Source of the DNA: Bedellia somnulentella
Lineage: Eukaryota; Arthropoda; Insecta; Lepidoptera; Bedelliidae
NCBI GenBank assembly: GCA_963576735.1
Contig: OY755187.1
Coordinates: 15,748,001 to 15,812,000, forward strand
Direction of reading: 5' to 3'
DNA: 64,000 bases
Made by a program: the position numbers and the translations under genes. Of the stretch, positions 1 through 11,315 are shown one piece after another. Each line of letters begins with the position of its first letter. Within the stretch, counting starts at the first letter, position 1. The notes beneath the pieces are model-generated. The model worked only from the letters and a program-made list of their open reading frames with translations. It made no database searches and had not been told where the DNA came from.

Positions 1-416
1 GCCTTTTCTAAAGTAGGATTTTAATTTAATTTTTAATTAATTTTATATAATGACGCTTGTTGTGAGATAACTATAATAGTTAGAGACATGCTGTCGAATC
101 ATTTTTTTTTGATAATGATGTGTTCTATAAAATTGTAGAACATAATTTTATTCTATTGTCAATAGTTTTCGCAGCGCACGCGATGTAAGGATTTTTTTTG
201 GTATTTCTTTAACACCTTGGGTTACATTTTCGAAGTTTACGTAAGGATCCCTATTTTTTTTGAAAATGAAATATAGCCTATGTCACTCGGGAATAGTGTA
301 GCATTAAAACAGTGAAAGAATTTTTCAAATCCGTCCAGTAGTTTTGGAGCCTATTCAATTCAAACAAACAAACAAACAAAAAATCAAACCTTTCCTCTTT
401 ATAATATTAGTATAGA
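1..416 (-). mobile_element. Non-autonomous Helitron, 5' end (cut by window edge)
   Basis: Read on the minus strand the element begins TCTATACTAATATTATAA, preceded by A, and runs past the left edge of the window. This start, followed by a GTTT-rich stretch and an ATAGCCTATGTCACTC-like block, is the 5' end of a Helitron type common in Lepidoptera (knowledge). The 3' hairpin and CTRR end are outside the window. It is a different subfamily from the Helitrons at 10695 and 44998. Confidence 0.7.
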
Positions 417-1679
417 TAAGCCTAGTACCCTTAGTCTTCTAGTACGATAGACAGGGAGAAGGAGTGGTAGTGCTTGATTATATACTAACCCAAAAATATT
501 AACCAGATATTTTATTTATAATGTATTTTATTCAACTTTTCGCTTATTAAAATGTAATTCTGGTGCATATTTGAAGATACACTGCACAATTTCGTTCCCA
601 AGTTGACACGATGTTTCTTGATGGTTGATCTGAAAAATATTGTACATTTCAAATACAGCGTAGCTTGATAACTATGTTTTTTTAAAGGGCCGATGACTTT
701 TTTGTTAATTTTTCTTATTTTGGATGTCGAAATAAAATACTATTTTTGTGCTTTAGTGAATTAAATAAACGTATACGGAATACGAGTATCACACAGGTGA
801 AATTTGCTTCTAGGAATGTAATAACAATACTTATTTTTTCAAGATGTGCAATGAAGTGTTTTCTTAGATTATATGCAATACTAAGAACAAGGCTCAGTTC
901 AGTCAATCAAGGAAAGTTTCTGTATACCCCTTATTTTAAAGTTTTTGGTAAGGCAGAGATAAACAAAACGCGTGTGCAGTGTATGTCCACAAAAATCCTA
1001 TTTTAAGCCTTTAATTATGCACCGATACTTGATTACAAATTATATTTAGCTCTATGTGGTGCCAGTAGAGCCTTTACCGTTTGTACGAAAAAAAACATGT
1101 TACAAGTTATATTGTGCAATATTATTTTCAACAGAAAATATTTATGTTAAAAACACATTCAAATAACGAAAAATAAACGATAACATATATTTTATTTATT
1201 AACATATTCCCGAAGACTTAATTTTTTTCCTTGTGTCATTTTATTGTGTTTTCAAAATGAGGATATGTTTGTTTATATTTAAATTTTGCGCAAATAACTG
1301 TGTTTTATTTACTTACTTATTGAACATCCAAACAGATTATGTCAAATTAACATAACACCTAATAACGCCCTTGGCACTATTCAAAAGCAACAAAAGTCCT
1401 TTACCTCTTTCTCACATCTCTCCGAGACATTTTTCATGTGTTCCATTTTCTTTTTATTCCTGAACACGAGTGGGTATAGCACAGCCATAAAACCTCCCTT
1501 CGAGTATCTATTGTTTTTGACGACGCCAATCTGCGGAATAATAGGGTCATTTTACACCGATATTTTGGTACTTTGGGATGGCTTGATGGTTTTTACTAAA
1601 GTCCTTTTTCTGGTAATATATTAGAAATTTATTAAACATTTTCTGACAATGTATTATTAATTTGATAAACATGTTAAGT
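417..1679. other. Unassigned AT-rich sequence
   Basis: I see no gene or recognised repeat here. Short open frames at 746..1006 and 1436..1624 have no domain, no supporting context and ordinary length for random AT-rich DNA. Confidence 0.6.
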
Positions 1680-2034
1680 TACCGTGATAGCTCAGTGGGT
1701 AGAACACCGCTTATCATGCAGACGATGAGGGTTCGAATCCCAGGTCAGGCCTATTCTCTTCTCTCAGGTATTTTTAAAGTCGTATATGTGGTTAATTTAT
1801 CAAGGTTGTAAACGGCGAGAGAATACATTTTGAGGAAACCCACAGTTGTGCTTAGTCATGTGATAGTGTGTTGGTACAAAAAAAGGCGATAGGCCTGCCC
1901 CTGTCACGTGAGTACAATATCCAAGCAAGCGGGGGTTCACTGAACACCAGGTGACAATGTCACACAATGTTCAGAAATATTGATACCTTTACCACTCCCT
2001 TCGAAGATATACGGTGAAAACTTTTAACTTGAGT
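1680..2034 (+). mobile_element. SINE-A copy (tRNA-derived head)
   Basis: The tRNA-like head carries an A box (TAGCTCAGTGGG, 1688..1699) and a B box (GGTTCGAATCC, 1730..1740), the internal RNA polymerase III promoter of tRNA genes and tRNA-derived SINEs. The body matches the other SINE-A copies (ACATATGTGTGGTTAATTTAT, then AGGCCTGCCCC, then CACCAGGTGACAATG). The tail shows a decayed ACGGTGAAAAC in place of ACGGCGTGAACG. Confidence 0.85.
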
Positions 2035-2569
2035 CGAGTATGGTAAGTAACTCAGAGCTATATTTACAAGGAGTTGCTTTTTATAAATCAATCAAACATT
2101 ATATCATGGGAACAATGGTCGTCAGTATAAGTAAGTAAGTAAGTAAATTATAAAACAATTTATGATTGTAAAATATTGTTATTTATTTGTATTAACTATA
2201 GAATACCGTATACTAGAGTATCGAACTTCTTTCTAAACGAACAACTTTTACGGTAAAGGCTCGATGCTATTTTTTTCTCTATTTAAGTTAATTATGCTAT
2301 TTCAATTGGTGCAGATTGGTTAAAACTTACTTTTTCTAGTAAACACTTAACAATGCAAGCTGCTTTCTCAGGAAAGGGTGGATCATCTTTCAAATGCTCT
2401 AGGTCTGCTTCAGTAGCGTTGACACTCACCATGCAGGACCGTGCTGTGTCCCGGAGAGCACTCTTCACCAGCGTGGTGACTGGGTTATCTAAATTAAGTA
2501 ATATTAATAAGAAATTGCTTGGAGTGTTGGATTGGAAAAGCACTAAACTCCCTGTTCCCGTGGGTGTTA
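2035..2569. other. Unassigned sequence with a GTAA microsatellite
   Basis: No gene is supported. A short (GTAA)n run lies at about 2129..2146. The frames at 2292..2652 are partly antisense SINE-B. Confidence 0.55.
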
Positions 2570-2688
2570 TTCTGGGTCTCCAACAGCAGCTCCCAAAAAC
2601 CACTTTAAAATGTCCCATACCCTTAGTTGTCTCTTACAACATCCGTGAGTAGAAAGGGGTAGTGACATTCTAAACTAGCACTATACGA
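2570..2688 (-). mobile_element. SINE-B fragment
   Basis: Reverse-orientation 5' half of SINE-B: TGGGTCTCCAAC, CATACCCTTAGT and GGGGTAGTGACATTCTAA match the B2 subfamily seen at 19035 and 46263. Confidence 0.6.
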
Positions 2689-2689
2689 C

Positions 2690-2770
2690 ATTTATTTTAC
2701 AATCTTTACCCAATCAACTTCCAAAAGTGACCGAGGAATTTTTGGAATTCCTAGCCGTGAGTATGTATGT
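2690..2770 (+). mobile_element. SINE-B 3' fragment, inverted relative to its neighbour
   Basis: Contains CAACTTCCAAAAGTG and GCCGTGAGTATGTATG, the SINE-B 3' half. It lies immediately beside the reversed SINE-B 5' half at 2570..2688, giving a head-to-tail inverted mosaic. Confidence 0.55.
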
Positions 2771-3150
2771 GACTATAAGTAATGAATAAATAAATACAAT
2801 ACCATGCTCTGCAAGTAACACTTTTGTAAATACAAATAAAATCACGAAAATGAATACAGGACGGGCGCTGTATGGAATCATTTCGGAAGACTGACCACGA
2901 GTCATTAATTCATCGGACAATTTAAATGTCCATCAATGGGAGGTTAACTGATGTATCCAATTTTGTATTATTCTTTATATTTAATGTTGTATTTTAATGT
3001 TTTTTTATTTATTACATAAAAGTATTATAGATTTGAACGATAAATAAGCCAAGGTTGCAGATGCCGGTAGATAAAAGAATCACAGGACCGGTCGTTGAGG
3101 AGATATTTAGAGGGGCGTAAGTCTAGCAGTGGACAGTGTATTTGCATAAA
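2771..3150. other. Unassigned, with a small RTE-like 3' remnant
   Basis: No gene supported. At about 3045..3137 the phrase CACAGGACCGGTCGTTGAGG matches the 3' coding end seen at 34420..34640 and 48500..48660, a motif (AQDRS...W) typical of RTE-type LINE C termini. Confidence 0.5.
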
Positions 3151-3164
3151 GTATTCGACAGTAT

Positions 3165-3399
3165 CCGTTTGCTGTGTAGGGTCGGCTTAGAATAGCACTA
3201 CTCCATTTCTTCCGGTGGGTGTACGTAAGAGGCGACTAACGGTTTTGGGGCTTTTGAGGGATTTTTGGGCGATGCGGTTGGAGTCCCTTTATTTTACCAT
3301 CTTTTCCCCACACAACTTCCAAATGTGGCTGAGAAATTTCTGATTCCTTAGCCCTGGTACCCCTTCTAGGGATTTATAGCCGTGAGTATATGTATGTAT
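3165..3399 (+). mobile_element. SINE-B, full length with target duplication
   Basis: This 235-bp copy runs from TGTGTAGGGTCGGCTTAGAA to GCCGTGAGTATATGTATG. It is flanked by the 14-bp direct repeat GTATTCGACAGTAT at 3151..3164 and 3400..3413. Long variable duplications plus a TATG tail indicate target-primed reverse transcription. Confidence 0.85.
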
Positions 3400-3442
3400 G
3401 TATTCGACAGTATAGTCGTAGTAAGTGTTGATAGGCCTTCTC

Positions 3443-3492
3443 TATTCACACGGATACACTGTCCAAACAGAATGCGGATACTCTGAGTGGCT
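3443..3492 (+). mobile_element. SINE-A internal fragment
   Basis: Short match to the SINE-A middle (ATAGGCCT, ACACTGTCCAA, TACTCTGA). Diverged. Confidence 0.4.
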
Positions 3493-3593
3493 AGCGATGG
3501 TCAGAAGTAGAACGGAATAGAAAAAATATTTATTGCACATAATAGTAACATTTTGTAGATATATTCCTGAAGAAAAAAGATACGATTAATGAA

Positions 3594-3690
3594 TGTAAAT
3601 GAAACTCGAGAGGTTAGCCAGGATCGCACAAAGTGGCGATCGATAGTCCTGCATACTTCAATAGGAACAAATGGCGTGAGTATAGGTATA
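3594..3690 (+). mobile_element. LINE-C 3' end fragment
   Basis: Carries GAGAGGTTAGCCAGGATCGC, AAGTGGCGATCGATAGTC and ATGGCGTGAGTATAG, matching the LINE-C 3' end at 17845..18225 in the sense orientation. Confidence 0.6.
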
Positions 3691-3777
3691 CGTTTATACC
3701 TATAACGACGTAAATATAATTTTATATGGTCTTAATTTGAAGTACAGTTGGCGGTCTTAAAACTAAAAGTGATCTAA

Positions 3778-3895
3778 TAAATAAAGAATAAATAAAGGAA
3801 AGAAAAATTTCGACACAGGCGGAATTCGAACCCGTGACCTTTATTCTTTATTTATTAGTAATAATCCCCACATGAGGTTTTCATGAACAAAAAGA
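3778..3895 (-). mobile_element. SINE-D fragment (tRNA-like 3' half)
   Basis: GGCGGAATTCGAACCCGTGACC is a reversed T-arm of a tRNA-like head. It is followed by the SINE-D body: TTTATTTATTAGTAATAATCC and ACATGAGGTTTTCATGAAC. This copy preserves the uninterrupted GGATTATTACTAAT site that a Helitron occupies at 10695. Confidence 0.6.
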
Positions 3896-4780
3896 TTTAA
3901 ATTAAAAGTGATCTCTTTGAATCCCTTATCATGACATACAATATTGGTAAATTATTAGTAGTAGTAGGTGAGTATTTGTTCCTTGATCACGTTTTCAGGC
4001 ATTTAATGCGTAAATGTGTAATTTTCAGTAAACATATTTATTAAATCAGCTTCGTTGAAACCCAAAAACGTTGGTTAGTAGAATATGTCAATTTAATGAT
4101 AAATATCTGTTTGAGATTATATCTTTGTTCCGGAGCTGTGATTCCATTGAACTAATTTTGTAATGTAAATTACTACATGTTTTGGATTGTATTTAGGCTT
4201 TAGTATTATGAATTCCAATTATTCTTCTTTTAGCTTAGAGAATCTAAGTATTATCTAATCTCTAGTTTTCGCTTAGTTTTCTTTATGAGATATATTATCG
4301 TAAATGGTAATGATGGATATTAAACAATATCATATTAACAAGACTGATTAAATATTGGTAGTATTAGCTTTGAATAGCACCATCTGATATATTTTCGCGG
4401 GTTCGACAAGAGGACACTAAGAAAATGGCTTCCTTGATTTAACATTCTCTACTTTCAAAAATGTCTTATCTCTGTTTTTTTAACAGTTTATTTTTACACG
4501 GGTGCACATTCGTGTGTACTCTGATACTCTTAAAATACCGTTTGTTTTGTTACGGGAACCAATTCAATCAATCAAAACAGGGGTGACGATACCGCACAAG
4601 AAAATCTTCCTCTCAAGAGCCCGTAGAGAAAACCGCTCGCAGACAGATTGCTCATTACTCGCAAGATACATAGTACATGTAATCCAAATGAGACGCAAGA
4701 GTAACCTCAAGGTATGTTTATAATCCTTATAAGGCGTTCCCCCTTACATTGCTGACTATTAAAAAGGGTTATAAATCGAA
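3896..4780. other. Unassigned AT-rich sequence
   Basis: No gene or recognised repeat. The 73-codon frame at 4502..4723 has no domain and no homologue I recognise. Confidence 0.6.
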
Positions 4781-4912
4781 ACATACATACATCAACTCAT
4801 TAATTCCCACTGAGGTAAGCAGAGCCACTTCGTATAATTCTGGCAAATCTTTCTAGCTTCAGTATTTTCCATTTATTTTTCATACGTGCCTTTTTTACTC
4901 ATCATGTTTCAA
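4781..4912 (-). mobile_element. LINE-C 3' end fragment
   Basis: Reversed TATG tail, ATTAATTCCCAC, AGCAGAGCCACTTCG and TGGCAAATCTTTCTAGCTTC match the LINE-C 3' end at 17845..18225. Confidence 0.6.
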
Positions 4913-5994
4913 AAGTACTTTAGAATATAGAAAGTAGTACTTTTATATATTATTTATTTATCATGCTTTATTAATGGTATTAGAAAATATCGTGTGGAAA
5001 ACCCAAATGGTTGAACAGTTGAACTTACTTATGTGTGTACATAACGTATTGGTCTGCCCTCTATCACTATAATGTTATGAGATGTTTTGTTGTAGCATTA
5101 TTAGTCGTGAGTGTTCGAGTATTTAGTATTTGGTAGAACTTTGCGTACAACAAGATAGTAAAATAAAGGTTCTTGGGTCTCCAATCGCATCGCGCAAAAA
5201 TCACTTAAAATAAAGTAGTCCTATTCTAAGCTGACACACCATAGCTTCGGTTTGATAACCGCAAATATAAGTTGGGTTACTAAAAATCATTATTGCTTCT
5301 TCTTCGCTTTGACGTGACATCGTCTTATAAATTGGTTTGCTGGGTGACACTTCAAGAAACTGCGTTACGCTCTGCTCACGTTATGCGCTCACAATGAGAG
5401 CGTGTGAGAGGCACGCGTCCCTTCCACTCGGGCATGGTTAGCCCGCCTAAGAGCGAGAGAGACAGACTATTATTTCATCCTTCTTCCTACTGTACGAATG
5501 AATATTCACATTAAAATTATTTTACCACTCAAATTCGTTGTCACGTAAAACTTTATACCGAAACTTTAACCGTATACCGACTTATCCAGGCAACCAATTT
5601 TTTCTTAGAGCATTCTAGGTTTCAAATAAAATACCCATATGATAGAGGCCAAGCTATTAGGGTCTTCGAAAAAGCACATTGAATTCTTTGCACAAAAACG
5701 GGACCTCAATCTTGAATGTTTTACATGACTTAACGACTGTGAAAACTGTGCAGTAAATCTGCTCTCCCATTTAAAACAGCAATTTAAACTTTTCGCCGTC
5801 GTAATAAAGTTTTATTTTCACTGAATTAATACGCTATGTTTTCTTAGCATTCGTCTTTATTAAGAGAGAGTTTTGCCGCTGTTTTTTCTTGTTTTTGTTC
5901 TCTTATTCTACTTAATTAATGTCGCAAATGTCAGATCTACTTTAAATGCCAATTATTTGTGTATTTGATCTTTTTTGTTTTAGGTTTAAGATAA
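4913..5994. other. Unassigned sequence
   Basis: No gene supported. About 5380..5470 is noticeably richer in G and C than its surroundings, but holds no long frame. Confidence 0.55.
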
Positions 5995-6240
5995 AGCTAT
6001 GTCAGCTTAGAATAGCACTACCAGATTTGTTCCCGGGGTTGTCTGTGAGAGGTTACAAAAGGAAATGAGGCCTTTTAAGTGAGTTTTAAACGATGTGGTG
6101 GTCGACTTAAAACCAGCAACCTTTATGTAACAATTTTATTTCAACTTAACTTCCAAAAGTGGGTGAGGTATATTTCTAATTCTGTAGGTCTCGCTGTACC
6201 TTCTAAGAATCTATCCTAGTCGTAAATATTTGCATTTATC
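5995..6240 (+). mobile_element. SINE-B, diverged
   Basis: GTCAGCTTAGAATAGCACTAC at the 5' side and AACTTCCAAAAGTGGGTGAGG toward the 3' side mark a decayed full-length SINE-B. The tail is degraded. Confidence 0.65.
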
Positions 6241-6363
6241 TATTTTAAATCAAATAAATTTCACAATTAATGCAATTAAGAGTTTTTATTTCGTTTTAAA
6301 GTAAGCTTTTTCACCAGACGTATTTTTCTTACAGTTTTGTATCATAGCAATATTTACCCTATT

Positions 6364-7592
6364 TTTAACCGACTTCAAAAACAGGAGTGTTCTCAATTTG
6401 ACCGTATTTATTTTTTTAAGTTTGTCGCCGATTACTTCGCCATTTATGAACCGATTTTGATTAATTTTTTTTATTCGAAAGAAGATACTCCCGGATTGGT
6501 ACCATGATGGTACCAATCCGGGAGGATATCAGGGTCTGATGATGGGATCCTGGAGAAATCGAGGGGAACCTTCAAATTTTATATGTAAATGTACCGCGTT
6601 CTACATATTTTCTGAACTTATATTGGAATTTGCTTCTGAAAATCATATTGTTATGCTGCTTAGCTGATGATGGAGGTGTGGGTCCTCAATCACTAGGTCA
6701 ATGGGTGGGTGTGGGTGTGGGTCCTCAACACTGTCCAAGCAAATCGTGGATACTCTGAACAACAGGTGACAATGTCACGTGATATTCAGAAGTATTACTA
6801 CCTCTGCTAACCTCTTCGGGGATATTCGGCGTGAACGTTTGAGTCTTTTTTGAGATGTAGAACTGTAGACCATCGCTTTTTGAGGGATTCCAAGAACAAT
6901 ATAAGGTTATATATGGTTGTGCCTATTTAATGTCGTACAATAATAGAAATACCGGAAGTACGAAGAATAATACAATAACCGTCGCTTCCTCATCCGGGAG
7001 GCATCTTTGCCAGGTCTACCCATCTCTAAAACTCTTAAAATAAAATATTTTTTAACAAAAAGAAAACCGACTTCATAGTTGGAAAAACAACCGAAAATAA
7101 ACAATCTAGTACTTAAAAGTACGAAATAAGTTTTTTAATTGAATATGAGTACTGTAATTAATACCTTAGCAATTTCTTTATTACACACGCGTCAGTTCAA
7201 CCTACCTAAATATTTAAATTCCCTTAAATTAATTTTTCCAGTCAAACAACCAGTCAAACAAAAGTAAATTCACCCTACTATGTATCTCTGTTTATTACAA
7301 TCTAAACAATATATATCTATCGCCTAACGTTTTAAATGGTAATAAGTACAAAATACACACTTATTATTATCAGTCATCTCATCACGCAGGCTGGCACTGG
7401 CTCACAAATTAATTTAGGAGAATTTTAAGATTTAGGTAGGTTGAACTGACGCGTGTGGAATAAAGAAATTGCTAAGGTATTAATCACAGTACTCGTATTC
7501 AATTAAAAAACTTATTTCGTACTTTTTAGTACTAGATTGTTTATTTTCGGTTGTTTTTCCAACTATGGAGTCGGTTTTCTTTTTGTTAAAAA
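6364..7592 (+). mobile_element. Foldback element, copy 1 (chimeric, contains a SINE-A tail)
   Basis: The left end AACCGACTTCAAAAACAGG and the right end (reverse complement AACCGACTCC) are inverted relative to one another. A SINE-A 3' segment lies at about 6735..6850. The right half is a large palindrome: arm 7062..7230 (ACCGACTTCATAG, AATAAACAATCTAGTACT) pairs with arm 7395..7590. The same structure recurs at 28749 and, without one arm, at 34674. No transposase was found, so it is non-autonomous. The superfamily is not assigned. Confidence 0.7.
7062..7590. repeat. Long inverted repeat within the foldback element
   Basis: Arms of roughly 170-190 bp flank a spacer of about 160 bp. The left arm reads ACCGACTTCATAGTTGG..., and the right arm carries its complement ending CCAACTATGGAGTCGGT. 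Such arms could form a hairpin in DNA or RNA. Confidence 0.75.
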
Positions 7593-8183
7593 ATATTTTT
7601 AAAATATTCTGCTAATGTTATAAGGTTCAAAAAGTAATCAGAGCTTTGAAATAAGCAAAACTTAGATACTTTTAGAAGTCAATTTAGGATAATTTAGCTA
7701 GCAGAACATAATAATATAGTGGTAGTAGCAGAGATAATGATATTAGTGATGTGTTTTGGGCTCAATGTTAGAAACCCTATCAATCACATAAAAAGTCACG
7801 ACTGAATTAGAGATTGAACAAAACATCCAAATAAGACAGTACGGAATATCGAGTGGTATAATACGATTCCATATTGTAAATATTAGTTGTATCAATGCTT
7901 AGTCTCACGATAAGTACAAACAAGGAAAAACTCTCATCAGCCATTTTCCCGAATAGTTCTATATACAGATCACTTACGATGGCAAAATTGATTGGTCCCC
8001 AACATCATATAGTCGCCTATAGCTTATAACATTTCAATTTTGCCGAGTAACACTCAATATGTTAAACCAACATTGTTACAAAACAGTGTTTACAGATTAA
8101 AAGACAAACAGAAAATTATAGGTCCAAAGTACATAATGATAGGATAGTCGGAATTCGGTTATTTAGTTTCCGAACAACCGAGC
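7593..8183. other. Unassigned sequence
   Basis: Nothing recognised. No frame above chance length. Confidence 0.6.
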
Positions 8184-8533
8184 AACCGTGATAGCTCAGT
8201 GGGAACAACACCGCTTATCGTGCAGACGATGACGGTTCAAATCCTGGGTTGGACCTACACTAATTTGTCTTTCGTAAAGACATATGTGTGGTTTTTAATT
8301 TTTAATTTGTCATGGTTGTTAACGGTGAAGAAAACCCAAATGACTGAGTAAAACTTAGTTGCGTGATAACGTATTCGTACAAAACGGCGATAGGCCTGCC
8401 CCCTATCATGTGGGTAGACTTTCCAAGCAAAACGTTTGTACTCTGCACACCAGGTGACAATATCACGTGATGTTCAGAAGTATTAGCACCTCTGCGTACC
8501 CCTTCGGGATATACGGCGTAAATGTTTGAGTTT
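8184..8533 (+). mobile_element. SINE-A copy
   Basis: A tRNA-like head (ACCGTGATAGCTCAGTGGG, then GGTTCAAATCC) is followed by the full SINE-A body and the tail CCCCTTCGGGATATACGGCG. One copy-specific change replaces the GGGTAGAAC of the head with GGGAACAAC. Confidence 0.85.
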
Positions 8534-9250
8534 GAGAGTTTCTAAAAGGGTTAAGTACAAAGATATTGTTTCATTTTACTGGATTTGGATTTAAGTGTTG
8601 TAATGATACGTTTTTTTTAAAGTTAATAAATTTTGACTTGGAAAATGTAATAACCAAAGAAAAGCTTACGATCACGTTAGGCATCGTGGCTAAAATTAAT
8701 TATCTGCACTTATCATAACTTAGAAAATATATTTTATAAAGCATAATCATAATTAAGTGTATTAAAAATATAAGACCAAATAAAACCAGCCACTTCAACA
8801 CACAAATCGTTGAATGTTCGTTTTATATAGTGCAGTGTATACACACATGATACACACTATTATAATAAACTTGCATACTCACGGATGATATTCAAAATGA
8901 TAAAATTCACTTTTGTGTTGCAAAATTAATTATAGTCGACTTCCAACCATTATCAACCAACGGTCCCTTTGTCGTAGAAAATGGATAAGAAGTAATATTT
9001 TGGTTAAAATATGATTTTATTAAGACAAGCTTTAACATAAATAATTGAGTTTTTCTCTATACTTGAGCTTATTTTCCGGTAACCCTAAATACACGGTTTT
9101 CGTAGTCTGGCTTTGTTTAAAGAGAATTATGCGACAAACAACAATTCGTACTCGCACAGCAAAATAATGTTTGTTTTAGAGTCTTTGGAGTACTTCGCAA
9201 CAGTTTTGCTCGGTGTATGTGTGTAATATAATTTTATATAGTGTTTGGTT
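8534..9250. other. Unassigned AT-rich sequence
   Basis: No gene or repeat recognised. Confidence 0.6.
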
Positions 9251-9490
9251 AGTGGCAGAGCAGAATATCACTACTCTACTTCTTCCGAAGTCGTTTGACG
9301 CAATAAAAGGATTGGTGGGTGGTAGGTTTGCATGACTATTACCAGCCAGAGCTTCAGCATAAGAAATTCCTTAGCCACTTTTAGAAGTTGAGTTGGGAAA
9401 AGATTTTAAATCGATATGGTATGCGATGACTCTCCTACCGTATCGCTCAAAAACCACTTAAAAGATCCAATATTAGGCAATGAGGTTGAA
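9251..9490. mobile_element. SINE-B remnants in both orientations
   Basis: A decayed forward head (CAGAATATCACTACTC, CTTCTTCCG) is followed by a reversed segment (CCAGAGCTTCAG, AAATTCCTTAGCCACTTTTA, AAGTTGAGTTGGGAAAAGAT). Confidence 0.5.
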
Positions 9491-9548
9491 GACCCATCCA
9501 CAACGATACTTTATTTCTACTATTTTGTCCCCTATCAACTACTATTTG

Positions 9549-9796
9549 CCGTGTAGTACCGGTTTAGGATGTCGCTACCCCAAATTCAAATTGACCCCTT
9601 TCTACCCACGGGTGTCGTAAAAGATGACTAAGGGTATTGGGGCTTTTTATAGGATTTTTAGGCGATGCGTCACCAAAAACCTTTATTTTTACCATCTTTT
9701 CCCCACTCAACTTCCAAAAGTGGTTGAGGAATTTATAATTCCTTAGCTCTGGCTAGCCCTTCTAGGGAAATTTAGCCGTGAGTATATGTAGTATGT
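9549..9796 (+). mobile_element. SINE-B copy
   Basis: GTGTAGTACCGGTTTAGGA begins the copy, and TCCCCACTCAACTTCC and GCCGTGAGTATATGTAG close it. The CTACCCACGGGTGTCGTAAAA block places it in the B2 subfamily. Confidence 0.75.
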
Positions 9797-9895
9797 CCCC
9801 TATGAACCTCTAAATGTGGCTAAGAAGTTTTTAGCTCTGAAACTTTGGCTTTTCGGGATTCATGGCTGTAAGTATATGTATGTATGTATGTTTAT
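9797..9895 (+). mobile_element. SINE-B 3' fragment
   Basis: AACCTCTAAATGTGGCTAAG and GGCTGTAAGTATATGTATG repeat the SINE-B 3' third, directly abutting the previous copy. Confidence 0.55.
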
Positions 9896-10289
9896 AAATT
9901 GTGTGAGTTCCAGGTCGTTGTAAAACATGCTTGTATCGGATAATGTTAAACGTATATGAAAAAGCTGATATATTTTATTTTATGCGGCATCCTGCATGTG
10001 ATGAGGATTAATACATTAACTATTCATTGACCGGAAGCGTGCTTCGTTTTGCATTCATTACCCGATGTTCATTTCCGGTCGATTTTCTAGTGATGTCATT
10101 GTTCAGCATGTTTTCAATAAAGCAGTGATTGAACAAAAATTAATTTCGATAGTAACATGAACAATTGTAATTCGTTAATTGTTATAAAATCCAATTATTG
10201 ATAATATAAGGACGGCATAATTGTTTGAAAATCTCATATTACACACACAGAGAAAGACTGTATAATAGTGCGATGATGTGTTCAGTATT
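9896..10289. other. Unassigned sequence
   Basis: No gene or recognised repeat. Confidence 0.55.
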
Positions 10290-10518
10290 GCAGTATAGGG
10301 TCGGCTTAGAATATCACTAACCTATTTCTGCTTGCGAGCATTGTAGGTGATAACTGTTGGTTTTTGAGGTTATTAAACGAATTGTTCGGCGACGTGGCCG
10401 GAGACTCATTACTTACCTATTTTTTGTATCTTTTCCTTTCTCAACTCTGGTTCCTTAAGCTGAAGATCTGGCTACCCCTCATAGGATTTATAGCCGTGAG
10501 TATATGTTTCTATGTATA
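10290..10518 (+). mobile_element. SINE-B, diverged
   Basis: AGGGTCGGCTTAGAATATCAC, TTTTCCTTTCTCAACTC and TAGCCGTGAGTATATG identify the family. It lacks part of the middle. An open frame across it (10364..10639) is coincidental. Confidence 0.65.
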
Positions 10519-10647
10519 TCACAATTCATCTGACGGGCTCTCAAACAATCTGTTACAAGTAACAAAATTATCGTTGTTACAACAAAACAAAATGTGTATC
10601 AATATTAAACTCGTGCATTATAGTTATTTGGCATTGTAATATATACT

Positions 10648-10694
10648 CGGGTAATTTGAATGTTTTTGTTCATGAAAATCTCATGTGGGGATTA
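10648..10694 (-). mobile_element. SINE-D, part 1 (interrupted by a Helitron)
   Basis: TTTGAATGTTTTTGTTCATG and CTCATGTGGGGATTA form the SINE-D end. It continues at 12596 after the Helitron. Joining the two sides restores the GATTA|TTACTAAT site found uninterrupted at 3857..3895. Confidence 0.65.
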
Positions 10695-11315
10695 TCTTTA
10701 CTTATAATAAATCTGTAGAGAGGTCAATTCTGTACATGAAATATATTTTCAAAATAACTATCAGGGGGTGATTAGTGATCGATACTAATGCCAAAAATGC
10801 AATCAGTAAAATTTTTATCTGTCTGTCTGTCGGTTTGTATGTTCCTTATGGAAACAAAAACCACTCGCGGATTTCAACGAAACTTGGCACAATTATTCTT
10901 CATACTCCAAGGCAAGTTATCGAATACTTTTCAGCATGGTGATGAAGGGGTATTTTGGGAAATTTTGGGAAAACGGGAGTAATTACTCCATTTTTTAAAC
11001 TTCCGTCACGTGTGCAGCCTTAATAGTTAGAGTTACATAGAAATAATAAAATTGTCTAAAAAATATCCCGCAACTCACAATAACACATGTAACTCCTGAT
11101 AACTTTAAAGTTCGGAGCATTCTGATTATATTTGTTTGCTCTTACGTTTATAATACTCTCATACATCTCTAATTTAAAAATGTTAACATTATTATTATTA
11201 CCTATTCAATAAAAAAAACATAGAAATCGGTACAGAAACACTGAAATTATACATGAATTAAGCCGCCACACCCGTGGCCAAAACCAAATCATAATTTACA
11301 TATTACATACTAGAT

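Noticed and set aside
1685..1745. tRNA gene at the head of SINE-A, and similar heads elsewhere
   Set aside because: A and B boxes are present, but the acceptor stem does not close, and each is followed by the same 300-bp body. They are SINE heads.
6907..7104. Small conserved protein shared by foldback copies 1 and 2
   Set aside because: A similar frame occurs at 29500..29703 simply because the repeats are related. It overlaps the inverted arm and has disruptions between copies, with no domain.
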